A DNA stretch of 64,000 nucleotides from Gnetum montanum (GCA_015680685.1 MNCI01006555.1:1405317-1469316), one strand, 5' to 3'. Positions 20,690 to 31,903 are shown, numbered from the stretch's first letter. Notes: generated from the letters alone by a model not told the origin. Translations and numbers: made by a program.

Positions 20690-22656
20690 GGGAGTTGTTC
20701 TTTATGATGACTAAGGATTGGGCGGCTCGCAATGTTCATGGTTAGGATAGCATAGAAGAGACACCCCCTGCTGTGGCTGGTAGCGTATCATGGAGGAAAT
20801 GTTTCATAGCAGAGACCATGCCCAAAGAGTTACGGCAAAAGAGGCCTCCTCGAGTTGAGGAAACCCTTCGCATAGAGGAAGAGGAGGGGCGAAGATTATG
20901 ACTTAAACTACAGAGGACGAAACCCCCCATTGGTAAATGCTTTTATCTAATGCTCACTTTGTTATTATTTGCTACGCTAGGCGGTGTAGCGTAGCGTAGC
21001 ATCTGCTTCAAGCTAACTTGTTTTTAGACTAAATGCAAACATGTTTCTCTACTGGTAGAGGAAGAAGAAGAAGAAGAAGGAAATGAAGAGGTGTCAGCCC
21101 TTAGGATGGGTGCGAAAAATAAGGACACGGAGGCCCCAATTTTGAAAGAAAGGGTCCCAATCTAGAAGAAAGGACCTCCTGCCATTAAGGCAGGGGCTCT
21201 TGTCATTAGGGAGAACCCTACTAATGAAAAGGAATCCCCCTTGAATAAAAAAGAGGTTGGTCTTCTAAAGGGAAAGGCACCAGCGCATGAGGAAGAGGTC
21301 TGTACAGACTTGGCATGGACCTCTGCCGATGCTACCACCATCATCTTGCATTAGCAAGATGAAAGACCGTAGTCGGACGTCAGTGAGTTCGACAATATGT
21401 CTACCTTGTCATAGTCCATTTCGATCATTGTTGATTGTTCAGTTATGTGACAGGTACCACTGTTGATGCTGTAGGACCCTCTCTAGTTCGTACGGAGTCA
21501 TTGACAAGTTTACATTCATGCAGGGAATTGTTGACAACATGATCAACCACCTTCAGCAGGTGGACCTTAACACGGGTAAGTAATAATGTTAGGTGCTCTT
21601 ATGTTGTTATGCTAGAATTCCTTGAGTTTGCTGATCTTTTCATGCTAACATGATTGCTACGCTCTTTGTGTCATGGTAGCCTCTCAACTCAAATGGGACC
21701 CGGCATGATCTTTGAAGGTCGGTGTCGTGTCTACATTCCCACCTGAAGTGACTGAGGTGTCTCTTCACGTGTACGATGAGGCTTGCAAATGCGTTTTGCA
21801 CTCGACACGCTCCTTGTGGGAGTATAAGCGTGTTAACGAGAACCTATGGAAATGGGTCTAGAGGGCTGAGCAAAGGGAGGCTGATCTAAGGGCCAAGGTG
21901 GATGATCTCAAGTCGAGGAACGAGTTCCTCATAGCCTGTGACACCAATAATGAGGATTGGTGCAAGGTTGTAGTTGACTATGGCAGGTTTTGGACTGTTG
22001 TGTGTCAAAACATTGAAGCCACTTGCAAGATAATTGAATAGTAGATGTAGATGGACTTGGTAGCCCAGAAGTGTCAAGACTTGAAAGATTTCAGTGCCAA
22101 GGTTTACCAATGGGGGCAGTCCCAGAGAAACCATAAGTACGTGTAATCCATCGTAAACTATATAAGGATGCTACTATGGAGGCGTTTATGTATGAAGAAT
22201 TCGTAAACACCATTGATGCTTCTGAGGCCTATGCCAAGTTCAGGGAGTAAGTAAAGGTTACGGAATCTCCTGACCTAGAAGTGGACCTTCCTATAGGAGA
22301 GACAACAACCGTCTTCTTTTCCCTGGGGCCACCAAGGTGGAAAACCATTGAATAGAAGAGGGTTGTCGTTGCTGATGCTAAACCAAGCAGTAGGCATTTA
22401 ATTGACATCACGATAGAGGAGGTCTAGCATCGCCTTGGGCTCGGTTTAGACCAGATACCGTTTGAGACAGACGTAGGCCCTTCTCAAGTTAGTTACTTTC
22501 TACTATATTAGTGCTTATGCTCTATTTTGGTTTGCGTTTGTTGCGCTAGCTGATCGCTTCACTCCTGCGATGCAAGCTCCAGATGAAGATGCAAGGCCCA
22601 TAGAGGGAAGGAACGGGGAAGTGCAGAGGATGACGCGAGGGAAGATGATGCAATAG
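20690..22656 (+). pseudogene. Spliced antisense accessory gene of element B
   Basis: A multi-exon gene on the strand opposite gag-pol, between protease and RT. Proposed exons are about 20690-20932, 21059-~21410, ~21455-21575, 21680-~22500 and 22550-22656. Introns 20933-21058 and 21576-21679 are bounded by GT and AG, and the first joins in frame. The product has an early segment GELFFMMTKDWAARN, an acidic and Glu-rich stretch (six Glu in a row after the first intron), a segment DKFTFMQGIVDNMINHLQ ending exactly at a GTAAG donor, a helical charged region closing with DLKDFSAKVYQWGQSQRNHK, and a short acidic tail APDED. All of these align with exons 4-8 of the gene at 51246-56550. The 5' exons found there are absent. 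Stops (for example at 20901) and frameshifts show decay. It is not a known enzyme; the function is unknown. Confidence 0.75.
20971..21003. promoter_or_regulatory. LTR-type motif inside the antisense-gene intron (element B)
   Basis: GCTACGCTAGGCGGTGTAGC followed by GTAGCGTAGCAT, inside intron 20933-21058. It is the same motif as the LTR cluster at 14425-14930; the 12-mer GTAGCGTAGCAT is shared exactly. Being intronic, it is free of coding constraint. Confidence 0.55.
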
Positions 22657-23060
22657 GCAATGATGCAAGAATGAAAAGCAAAGACGATGCAAACAGAAAC
22701 GACCCATGATAGCATGGGATTTTTTTTGAAATTTTGAAATTTTGAAATTTTGTAAAGAAATTTTGCAAACATTGTCAACAGGCAAAAGTTCTGAGTAAAG
22801 AACAAAATTTCAAAAAAGAATTAAACTTTGCGTTAACTCATGCATTGCATACGTGCGTTTTGTATAAAATGTTCATGCTTTCATGTGCTAGTTTTAGGCC
22901 ATGTTGGGCCATTGCTAGTTTTAGGTCATTTTAGGCCATTACGTAACATAGTTTTAGGCCATTTTAGGCCATAGCGTGGCTTGTCAAAAGGATGGTATGC
23001 TAATCAAAAAAAATGGTGGTGCATATACCAGGGAAGGCAACTAGGCAGGAAGCAGTGGGG
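22657..23060. other. Spacer between antisense gene and protease, with short repeats
   Basis: It contains (TTTTGAAA)n at 22727-22752 and three copies of TAGTTTTAGGCCATNTTRGGCC at 22888-22972, the protease-side border repeat also seen at 29403-29482, 37990-38085 and 56955-57025. No gene is visible. Confidence 0.6.
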
Positions 23061-23063
23061 TCG

Positions 23064-23924
23064 CTATGCTATGCGTAGCTGCTTCTTGACCCATTGTGGG
23101 TTGAATGGAACGTAGGGCCGAGGTGCCTTGCCAAGGCCCTTGTCCACATCATTGTCCCTCGTGTGGAAGGGAAAATCAACCCATGCACTCTTGTTTTGGA
23201 GATCAGTTTGTTGGGCTAATTCTCCCACCGGATGTTTAGTACATGTGTGAGTAGGCTCTTCATTCTCAGAGGTTACGATCTCTGAGCCCTGCTTTATGTC
23301 TACATTACTGATAGCTTGTGTTGCTACTTCGTCACCATGGATCACCACCTCCCTGCCCGCATATGGTAGGTGGATTTCCTGTTGTATGGGTGAGGAGACA
23401 GCCCTAAGTTGTGCTAACCATGATCTCCCCAGGATTAGGTTAAACCCAGGCATTTCCTCAACCATGATGAATGTTGCATTTGTGGGGAACTAGTCCCCTA
23501 CTACAAAGTCCATGTAGACTATGCCTTTCACCAGGACACGTGCCTCGTTAAATGACCTAAGACATGACATCGTTGTGGGTCTAATCTAGTTGAACAAGCC
23601 CAACTTGTCCATAATAGGGAAGGGGATGATGTTCGTGACAGCCCCATTATCAACGTGTACCCTTCGGATCTAGTGTTGACTGACCTGAATTATGATGAAA
23701 AGGGGAACCATGGTCACATGACCCCTTTCAGGATCTTCCTTAATGGCGTCGTCACTGAAAGTCAATTGGGGTAGCTTAGGCTTTGCAGGTACAGAGGGAA
23801 GCATGATCGAATGGATTGCTTCCTCTTCTACAGGCATGTTTTCGTTGACCAAAATCACAATCAACATGCGGATCAGAGCCTCACGGTTTGGTACAGATGT
23901 CATGATCAAGTCATACAAGCTCAA
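23064..23924 (-). pseudogene. Retropepsin-type protease (element B)
   Basis: This would cleave the Gag-Pol polyprotein. The active-site region near 23600-23665 reads VDNGAVTNIIPF, an aspartic-protease loop with Asn where DTG or DSG is usual. The conserved segment VEEMPGFNLILGRSWLAQL lies at about 23405-23465, matching the related segments at 28890 (A), 38650-38710 (C) and 57600-57660 (D). Stops between 23465 and 23670 break the frame. The frame ends at 23064 near PFNPQWVKKQ, after which the accessory module begins, so protease is not continuous with RT. Confidence 0.75.
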
Positions 23925-24249
23925 TGCAATGTTTTTCTATTTTAGAGCCTGCTTGATTGAGTGAGGGCATCCAAAAGGTTTTGGTCGCCCTCCTATCCAA
24001 CCCTTTCCTCTTCTTCGATTCATCCCAGAAGACGAATTTCCCGAGGAGGGGCAACTTCGGATCTGGGTTTAGACCCTCTTTGGCAAGGCAGCATGGGCTA
24101 CGCTATTATAGTAACTTTTATTTTTAGTGATGAGGGTGTAGATGCAAGTGGAAAAGATGTAGTCTCGGGAGTGCCTTGGGTGGTGTTCCCCTTCGACATC
24201 TCACCCACGAAACGTGCTTCCCATTTTTTAGGACGAGAAGGTTGTTTAG

Positions 24250-26541
24250 TTGTTTTATGGGGGGCAGGGATTGTTGAATGAATCAGCCCCCTGATGATGA
24301 AAGGTGCTAATGGGTTAGTGGGTGAAGCAGTGTGGTTTCGCTAATAGGTTGCATAGGGATGGATGCCCATGGTGGGACTCTCAGAAAAAATGGCTGTTGC
24401 GAGCTTTGGTTAGCCGCTCGTGACGCTGGTGCACTACATTGAGGCATACGGATCATGAATGGCTGCTGGGGTGGCCTAGGATCATTGTCAATGTTGATGG
24501 CGTTGATGACGTAACTGGCATTGTTGGTGTTGAGAGGGTCTATGTAGACATGCATAGATTGGTTTTCAGGACGTATTGGATTGCTTTCATCCAACACCAA
24601 TTTTCCCTGGTCGATCAATCTTTGGATGTCATCTTGCAACGCCAGACAGTAATACATGTTGTGACCATACTGTTTGTGGTAGTCACAAAACTTGTCCAGC
24701 TTGAAACCCTTAGGAACTGAGGGCTCATTGGGTAGGGCCAAGGAGGGGTTCCTAAGGAGCTCACAATAACATTGATGTTTGCTAATTACTTCTTGCAACA
24801 TTTGCTTGTACTACATGTGCCCCACTGCCAATAGCTGCTTCAGAAGTTTTGAAGGTTTGAGAGGTAGTGTGGTGTACTTTGAACGATCTTTTCACTCAAA
24901 GTTTGGCTTGGGTGCATAGATGTCTTAGGCGCGGGTACTGGAGTTTGTGGCATGTTGCCCTACTTGGGCATGGGGTTAGCCACGGGTATGGCCGGTTTCT
25001 TGTTACTCTTGTTACCATTGTTGCTAGGTTTGGGTTTGGCCTTGGTTGCCACAGCAGCCACTATGGTTGTCGGGGCTTTACCCTTGTCCTTCTTTGTGAA
25101 GGTGTTTTTGTAAGTGATGTAGGTTGGATCTTTGCTTGGCTCAGTCGCGTCTTGTATACTCTTAGTCTAGGCAAAGGCTTGACTAAGATTGTGAGGGGCG
25201 AGGTAGTACAATTTAGACTTTATAAAGTCGTTCACTGCATCTTTAAAGATATCCAGCAACTGGGCCTCCACGATGGGCTCACAGATTTCATTGAGGGTTG
25301 TGCTCCAATGCTGAATGAGCTTCTGGACCAGTTCCAGAGTCTCCTACTTCATGCTCATCAGCTGATCCAGCGTGATTTCTGGCTTCAAGTTATACTTGAA
25401 GCGCATCACGAACTAGGTCAAAAGCTCTTCTAGAGTTGAAATAGACGAGCGTGGCAGCATGCGATACCAATCTAAGGCTCTCCTAGCTAGGGACATAGCA
25501 AAGACATGAATGATTGTGTGTGGCCATTGTTGCAATAGGAGAGACTCAGACCTAAAAGTAACTAGATGTGCATTGGAATCCCCCTCCCCATTGTACTTCG
25601 TGAAGTGTGGAAGAGATATCCCTGGGGGTAGCATCAGAGCAAGGATTGCAGGGCTGATAGGATCATCCTGATAAAAGTCCATGACTTGTACTGTGTTAGA
25701 CCCAACAGCTTTAAGGTGTTTGATTTCCTCAGTGAGGGTTTGGATGAGTTGGAATGCCTGGTCTAGACCCTGTGACATTGTGAACTGTTGGGGAACTGTC
25801 GAGGCAGCCCCCACCTGTGGAATGGTGAGGATAATGACATGACCCATCGATGGTATTGTTGGGATAGTCCCCACGGGCGGTGTTGCTTGCACTGCCCACC
25901 ACCTAGCAGGTGGTGCGGTTGGAGCAGCAACCATGGTTTGAACCACCGGATAGACAGCTTTCACCGTCGGTGGAATAGACCATAGCCCCATGTTAGATTG
26001 CACCATTTGCAAGGTTTGATAGGTCTGAGGGTGAGCATGATGAGACATCTGCGATAGTTGTGGAATAGTTGAAGAACCAAATGGGGTCCACCATGTGGAT
26101 GGGCCCGGGCTCGCCGTAGTGGGTGGAACAGATGTGAACGTAGGAATCGAAACAGAAGTTGCATAAGATTGCGAAGAAGGTACAACATGAATATGCAGTT
26201 GGGTAGCTGTGGTTGGTGCACAATGTGCCATAGGAATGGGCTATTGAATAGTTTGCAAAGGAATGGTGGCTGCAAACGAAATAGGTGAAACAAGTGAAAG
26301 AGGGCGTTGAAATGCCCCGGGATTGGCATGGCTACCCATGGCAGTTGTAACTACAGGTTGCAGAAGCCTAGGCGTGATGACAAAGGGAGTAGTTACAGGT
26401 AATGGGTTGGCCCAGAAGGACTAGATAGGAGGGATAGGAACGGGGTTAGTTGGGCCTCCCTCATCGAATTGGGAATCAAGTTCCTCCTGTCTGTCCTGAA
26501 AAGCGTTATCCTAGTTAAATGCCATGTCTTGTTGCTTCCTA
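24250..26541 (-). pseudogene. Gag (element B)
   Basis: Capsid protein. The frame from 26541 is Pro/Thr/Ala-rich and leads into the capsid core (25413-25650) with FTKYNGEGD, WPHTIIHVFAMSLARRALDWY and LPRSSISTLEELL, closely related to element A at 12340-12573. A zinc-knuckle-like segment CDYHKQYGHNMYYC (C-x2-H-x4-H-x4-C) lies at about 24640-24690. Stops occur near 25410, 24800 and 26235. Compared with A and C, roughly the first 100 or more residues are absent, and the reading frame begins only about 70 bases from the LTR edge. Confidence 0.85.
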
Positions 26542-27225
26542 AGCCTAGAAAACTGGATTAGTTAGTCTAATAGCCTTTGATTTATCTATGTCAAAGGTAT
26601 GTAAGCGTTGCAACCGAAAACGTCGATGGCTAGAATGAACGTCGAGGGGTCGTCGATCGGCAACAACCTCGACCCCATATCTGCTGGAGGGCCGTGCTAG
26701 ATGGGATGGATACGGGGCACCCTGAAAGGTTTGGTTGATTAGAAAAGCACGTAGTCGGCATCTATATAGCCTTTTGCAATGTATGAAAATGTAAAAATGG
26801 GATTTATTGCAAGGGATGATGCTCAAATGTATAAAAGGTAAAAAAAAAGAAAAATGATACAAAATGCAATAATACGCAAGAAATAAAGTAAAAGTGCAGT
26901 TAGAAAAGTGCACCACTTCGAGGCTACAACTTTGGTATGTCAAAGTGGATACAGTTGGTTGCACAGTGTTGGGAGGTGCAGAGATCCCGAGAGTAACCAA
27001 GACATGTAGAGCGAGATGGTTGTGCACTTGAACGTGGACTCAAGTGTTAACAATGCTCAATGCTACCAAGGTGGTAGGGAAGAGCTGAATAGAATGCCAA
27101 ATGGGGATGCTAACTATTTACAATGTCAAATAGAGAGCTTACAATGTTTCAAATTACAATTGCTAGAAGTCCAAAAATTCAGAAAGAAGATCAAAAGAGG
27201 ACCTTTTGAATGTTGCACATTGGGG

Positions 27226-27233
27226 TATTTATA
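27226..27233 (-). promoter_or_regulatory. TATA box of element B 5' LTR
   Basis: TATAAATA on the minus strand, context CCCTATAAATACCCC, identical to 14214-14221 in the other LTR. This is the promoter copy that would drive the element's RNA. Confidence 0.6.
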
Positions 27234-27429
27234 GGGCCAAGAGCATGCAGAAGAGGTAGTTTGGACGCCACATGTCTTGGGCCCATGTTGACCTGTCTGC
27301 ATTTCATGTGCCTGCATGACAGTTGGGTGATCCTGCCATGCCATAATTATGAACCTGCCATGCCGTAATTGCACTGTCAGAGCAACGGTCAATTAGGTGA
27401 AGTGCATGGATGTCACACAACCACCTACT

Positions 27430-27935
27430 ATGATCCACTATGCTTCGTAGCATAGCATGTTTGGTGGCGTAGCATAGCATCTTGTTACATGTTTCGCTGC
27501 ATGTATTGGAAACTTTCGAAGCACACTGGTTGTTCAATGCATGCTTGCTATGCTATGCTACACTACGTAGCGTAGCGACTGGCCTTAGTCACAAAATCAT
27601 CAAATTTGTGAACTTTGCCCTTTTGCTCTACGAAACTCGCGAACTTGCCAATCCCGCACTTTGAGTTGTCTTCTATCAACCTCCACAAAATTGCTACACC
27701 TCGCTATGCCATGTAGCTTAGTGTAGCATAGTAGCAAGCATGGCCTAATGTCGGCCAAGTTCGCTGCTTTCTAATGGAAGGAGACATTGTCGAAGGACTT
27801 GAAGTCAGGAGAGGGGGCTGATTGTGCAGCTCTTGCTATGCTATGCTACATCGCATAGCATAGCGTAGCATGGCACTTCATTCCACAATAGCTTTCTTAA
27901 GCTTGCTACGCTACATGACAAGGTGTAGCATAGCG
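27430..27935. repeat. GCTATGCTACGC palindromic motif cluster (5' LTR, element B)
   Basis: This is the counterpart of 14425-14930. The five groups are at the same relative positions although single sites differ, for example the loss or gain of CpG inside TAGCGTAGC. Confidence 0.7.
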
Positions 27936-28215
27936 TAGAAAAATTTGTGACTTAGAAAACTTGTTGAACTATTTTGCACATTTTGAGTGCTGCTGTTGAC
28001 TCCGCGCATCGCTTTTGAGCAAGCTGTCGGTTGGGCCAACTACTTAGGTGAATAGGCAGGATGATCCGTAGAGCCTTTTTACACCTAAAATAGAAAATTT
28101 TCTGAATTGGCCAGCCTGAGTTTAGAGCGTTCTCTTCCCAAAGAACTACCGTAGCATTGCATGGTTTGCAAAGACCTGGTGAAGCAAGAATACCTTCGAA
28201 TTTTGGGGTGTTTCA

Positions 28216-29165
28216 GTTGCTAATCCTTCAAGGCCCAAAGAACCATTTATTATCCAAGTTCCTCTACCTTCAATAATTAAAACCATGATAACTCATGACC
28301 AAAGCCCACCTATAGTGGTCCACAACTTAGAGGCTAACAAGAAATCATCTTCACAACAATGACAAAAGCAACCTATTGTCAAACCAGGGAATAAGCTCAC
28401 TAAAGGTAACCAGCCAAGACCTACATCAAGACTAGCCATATTAATGGATTAGGAGCCCAAGGCATATGCATTGAAACATAAGTCACAAATCCTAGGTATG
28501 ATGGAGGAGGTTAGTACTAATAGAGAATCAGTTCACTCTATAATTGATCAAGATTTACTTAGAAAAAATGAGCACCAACCCATGCTCAAATTTCATGATA
28601 GTGAAGTGAAAATTGACTCTTGAAATGGAGAGGTGCTGCTACTCCCCTCCTTATCACTATACATGTTGGCAGATACAAGGGTCACCATGTTCATGTGGAT
28701 GATGGGGTGACCACAAATGTGGTACCATTTTTTATTATTGACAAGTTAGGCCTAACCAAGAACATCTAGGAGACCACTACCTCAACACTTATATCATTCA
28801 ACAGGTCATAATTACCATTGCAATTTTTCATCTCCTTGGATTTCATAGTTGGAGAGCATTTTCCCACATCTTCCAACTTCCTAGTGGTTGAGGAGACACT
28901 TGACTTCAACTTAATCTTATGAAGGCTATAGTTAGCAAAGATTCATGAAGTCTCATCCCCTATACATTAATAGATTCACTTGCCATATGAGTAAGGGGAA
29001 ATTATAATTCATGGGGATAATGTATCACTACCTTCAATTAAGTATGTCAACATTGACCAAGGTTCAAAGGTGGAGTTTCAAGACAAAACTCCCAACACTT
29101 ATACTAGGGCCAACCATAATGAGAGCAACAATGATGCAAATAACACCAACTATATGACACAAGAA
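28216..29165 (+). pseudogene. Gag end and protease of element A, right of the insertion
   Basis: This continues the frame left at 13595. A further KEPFIIQV repeat is followed by a Gly-poor linker, then protease with HVDDGVTTNVVPF at the active site (about 28695-28735; Asp-Asp-Gly in place of Asp-Thr-Gly) and LDFIVGEHFPTSSNFLVVEE (about 28835-28890), which aligns with the protease of elements B, C and D. Stops and shifts are frequent after 28620. RT does not follow; the accessory region of A starts at about 29170. Confidence 0.8.
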
Positions 29166-29402
29166 AATCAATGAAAATGCCTACAACTTGCCATGCTAAA
29201 CAAGAGGAATAGTAACCATAGGTTCATGCTAAAAGGATTTCTTAATCTCTCAAAGATGAAACAACAAATTCATGATAAACATCTCATCCATTTTTTTTGC
29301 CAATTGTTTATTTACCTTTACAATGTTATATAATGTTTTGCTATTAGCTCTATATTTATGTGCTCTTTTAAGAGAATCCCATACTTGCTAGCCAATTTAT
29401 AG

Positions 29403-29482
29403 GTGATGGCCTGCTAAGGCCTAAAAGTAGCATTATGGCCCACTAAGGCGTAAAAATGGTGAAGTAATAACATACCAAGACT
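29403..29482 (+). repeat. Protease-side border repeats (element A)
   Basis: Two or three units of GGCCTGCTAAGGCCTAAAAGTAGCATTAT type. This is the same family as 7055-7265. Confidence 0.65.
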
Positions 29483-30370
29483 TAAAACTAGTGAACATAA
29501 TCACTTCTTATTATTGCCATTATACCAATGTCGTGGCCAATTTACTTGATATCAATGTTCAAAAATGTTATATTTTACTTTTGAGTTTCATTTTATATCC
29601 TTGTAATGTTTACCATATATGTTTACATGAACATTTGAAACATATAAACACATGGGAACATAGAGACAACTAAAATCCATGGTCAAAGAACAATTTAAGG
29701 GAGGTAATAACACATCATTATTGTCAAAAGAGGAACTAAGGACACATATTTCATGAAGTACTAGAGGAGGCTACATCATCATTGTAGATCCCCTTAATCT
29801 TAGGATTTCATAATGTTGACAACTGCCTTACATAATAGAGCACCTTAGCAAGAATAGATAACATTGTTATACAGAGTAATATTCCATTAGGAAAGGCACT
29901 AAGCATAGGGCTCCTCTACTAATAGGTAAAACATCAAGCTCATCATCACTAGGGATACTAGAAAGTGTCATGCAACTACTAAAATTGCTTGAGGTTTAGA
30001 AATGAAAATCATTTACATTCAAGGAACTCATCTTTACATAATACCATAGAATGCAGGAAAGGATGCTTATTATTATTGATTTTGAGACTTTGACACAATT
30101 TTGTATCATTTCATGGATATTTATATATTTTGACTAATTTATGTTAGCATAATGAGCATCACTTATTTTTGAATGTTTATTTGTCTTTATGCCTTGGTTT
30201 TGGTGATTTTTGATACATTAGGAAGTGCATGCTAAACATTTGACATATATATAATACTTACAAAGTTACCATTGATAATATAACAATACTTGTGTGGAAG
30301 AAAAATCTTAGTAAATGATCATTTTAACATTCAAACATAAATTACTCAAACATTTATCCCTCCTGCCAAT
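29483..30370. other. Accessory region of element A, nothing recognised
   Basis: AT-rich sequence without a coding pattern. By position it corresponds to the 3' end of the antisense gene of B and D, but neither the NHKY-type signature nor an acidic tail exon could be found on the minus strand. Confidence 0.4.
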
Positions 30371-30379
30371 AGTTGATGC

Positions 30380-31690
30380 TTTGCCTTACACTCAGAAGGT
30401 AACTCTAGATAAATGGGATCAGGCTTATGTGATAATGTGGAACCTTCATGTATCTTAATAAATTCCTTAAACCATTTGAATCATTTTATAATGTCATAAG
30501 CCTAGATCATGAATCACCAAGATGGAATTAATTTGTTGTCACTCCATACAAGATGCACTATTTATGTTAGGAACATATCTAGCATTTTTCATTTCCAAAT
30601 GAATCTTTTTCAATAAATAATAGATTTTCTCCATTTGAGGGTGAGTATCATCTGCTACCAAAAAATTATGAACCTTGTTTTGAACCTCAATCTAGCTAAA
30701 TCTAGGACCTTTATAACCCCAACATTCATCAATATTTTTCTTATTTTTGTTGCTTCACTCAACTTGCTAGCTTTGGCATATATGTGTTGTAGAAGCACAT
30801 AAGTTGAAGCATGCTATTGTCCTAATTTTAAAACTTTTTTAGTAGCATATTGTCCTAAATATGCATTACTATGGAGCTTGCATGCATCCAATAGAGCCTT
30901 CCATGCATTTACAAATGGTTCTATGACATTTTTCTTTATAAAAATTGTAGCCTCATTTAAATAACTAGACCTACCAAGTAGATCAACCATACATGCAAGA
31001 TGTTCATTGCTAGGCACCACTCTATATTTTCTCCATACATAATTGAAGTAATGATAGCCTTGGTCAATCAAACCTACAATAGAATGAAACAAAATTAATA
31101 TTAGTATTCATGTTTAAAAACAAGAAATCCTAAAAGGATACTTCAATGGTCTTTTAGTGCATAAGTTGTTGCACATGACCATGAATGAACCCTAGCATGA
31201 AACTTTATAGACAATTCAAAAAATGGTCTTAGCAATAAGAATCTCACATGAAATTAACCAAACTTGCATGATTGAATGTAGAAAAAACATGAAGAAATTT
31301 CACATCATTAGGTTCCATTCATGCTTTCTCCATCTGCTTAAAAAAAATTCAAGGGCCTTCTCTGGTTATCCATGTTGTTCATATTCTAAAATTAGGGCAT
31401 TTCATGTAACAACATTTTTTAAATGCATCCTTTGGAACTTCTTGAGGGAATCTTTCATGTTGTTACATTTTGCATACATAGTAATTAGGGCATTATCCAC
31501 AAAGAGTCCTAGCTTAGGAAATGTCTTTACAATCACAACATGAATATATCTTCCATTACCTAGAGTTGTCCAATTGCCACAAGTAGTAAGGACTAGTGGA
31601 AATGTGCTCTGGTTCTAAAGATGCCTTGAAAACCTCATTTTTCAAAGGAGGTTTATAGCCTATTCATTAAGCTTATTTTTGCATGCCCTA
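30380..31690 (-). pseudogene. Pentatricopeptide repeat (PPR, PLS/E subclass) pseudogene
   Basis: A fragment of a nuclear PPR gene of the type that edits organelle RNA. On the minus strand a repeat-like part lies at about 31370-31580 (IHVVIVK, then FVDNALITMYAKC, then PEKALEFF). After a broken stretch, the clean segment 30814-31092 contains EHLACMVDLLGRSSYLNEA and AWKALLDACKLH, the classic last PPR motifs before the E domain. Downstream, E/E+ sequence such as YAKASKLSEATKIRK continues, and in a shifted frame VADDTHPQMEKIY (about 30600-30800). Many stops and frameshifts are present. It lies inside the protease-RT gap of element A, in the orientation an antisense gene would have. It may be an insertion or a captured host fragment. 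Confidence 0.85.
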
Positions 31691-31901
31691 CTATCAATGC
31701 ATTTCAAGAAACCACATTTTCTTCTTGTATTGTCCAAAACAATTTACAGAAATCTTTTATCTTTTGACTCTTTACATAACCTAGGTTAAGCAGATCATAG
31801 ATATTGTGATAAATTTTGAAATCTTAGTTTAAGTTGTATCATAGTAACCTATAATGAAATCCAAACAAGGAAATCATACAGGGAAATATTATTGTTGAAT
31901 T

Positions 31902-31903
<2 letters not shown>

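Larger units (their letters stand above)
13603..28215 (-). mobile_element. Element B: nearly complete Tat-lineage LTR retrotransposon
   Basis: This is a 14.6-kb element on the minus strand with all recognisable parts. In element order they are 5' LTR (28215-26609), gag, protease, an accessory module with a plus-strand antisense gene, RT, RNase H, a second RNase H, integrase, short tandem repeats, 3' spacer, polypurine tract (15211-15196) and 3' LTR (15195-13604). The extra, archaeal-like RNase H between RNase H and integrase is the hallmark of the Tat lineage. The primer site and about 1 kb of leader plus the gag N-terminus seen in A and C are missing next to the 5' LTR. It is inserted in the gag of element A, in opposite orientation. 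The LTR pair differs at about 20 of 270 positions in the stretch I compared, mostly transitions. Confidence 0.9.
26609..28215 (-). repeat. 5' LTR of element B
   Basis: A 1607-bp partner of 13604-15195. Minus-strand start TGAAACACCCC, end CGGTTGCA. In 27016-27285 against 14004-14275 I count about 20 differences, mostly transitions. The U5 block is at about 26718-26754 and the motif cluster at 27430-27935. No tRNA-complementary primer site follows its inner edge (26608 and below), unlike A and C, which implies a deletion there. Confidence 0.92.

Noticed and set aside
22515-22805. Three overlapping open frames on the minus strand
   Set aside because: They overlap the last exon of the antisense gene and a TTTTGAAA repeat; composition is low-complexity Phe/Ser/Leu.
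24867-25433. A 188-codon plus-strand frame, possible second antisense gene
   Set aside because: It is exactly antisense to the gag of B; the sense frame carries the conserved gag pattern, and the plus-strand frame has no counterpart opposite gag of A, C or D.
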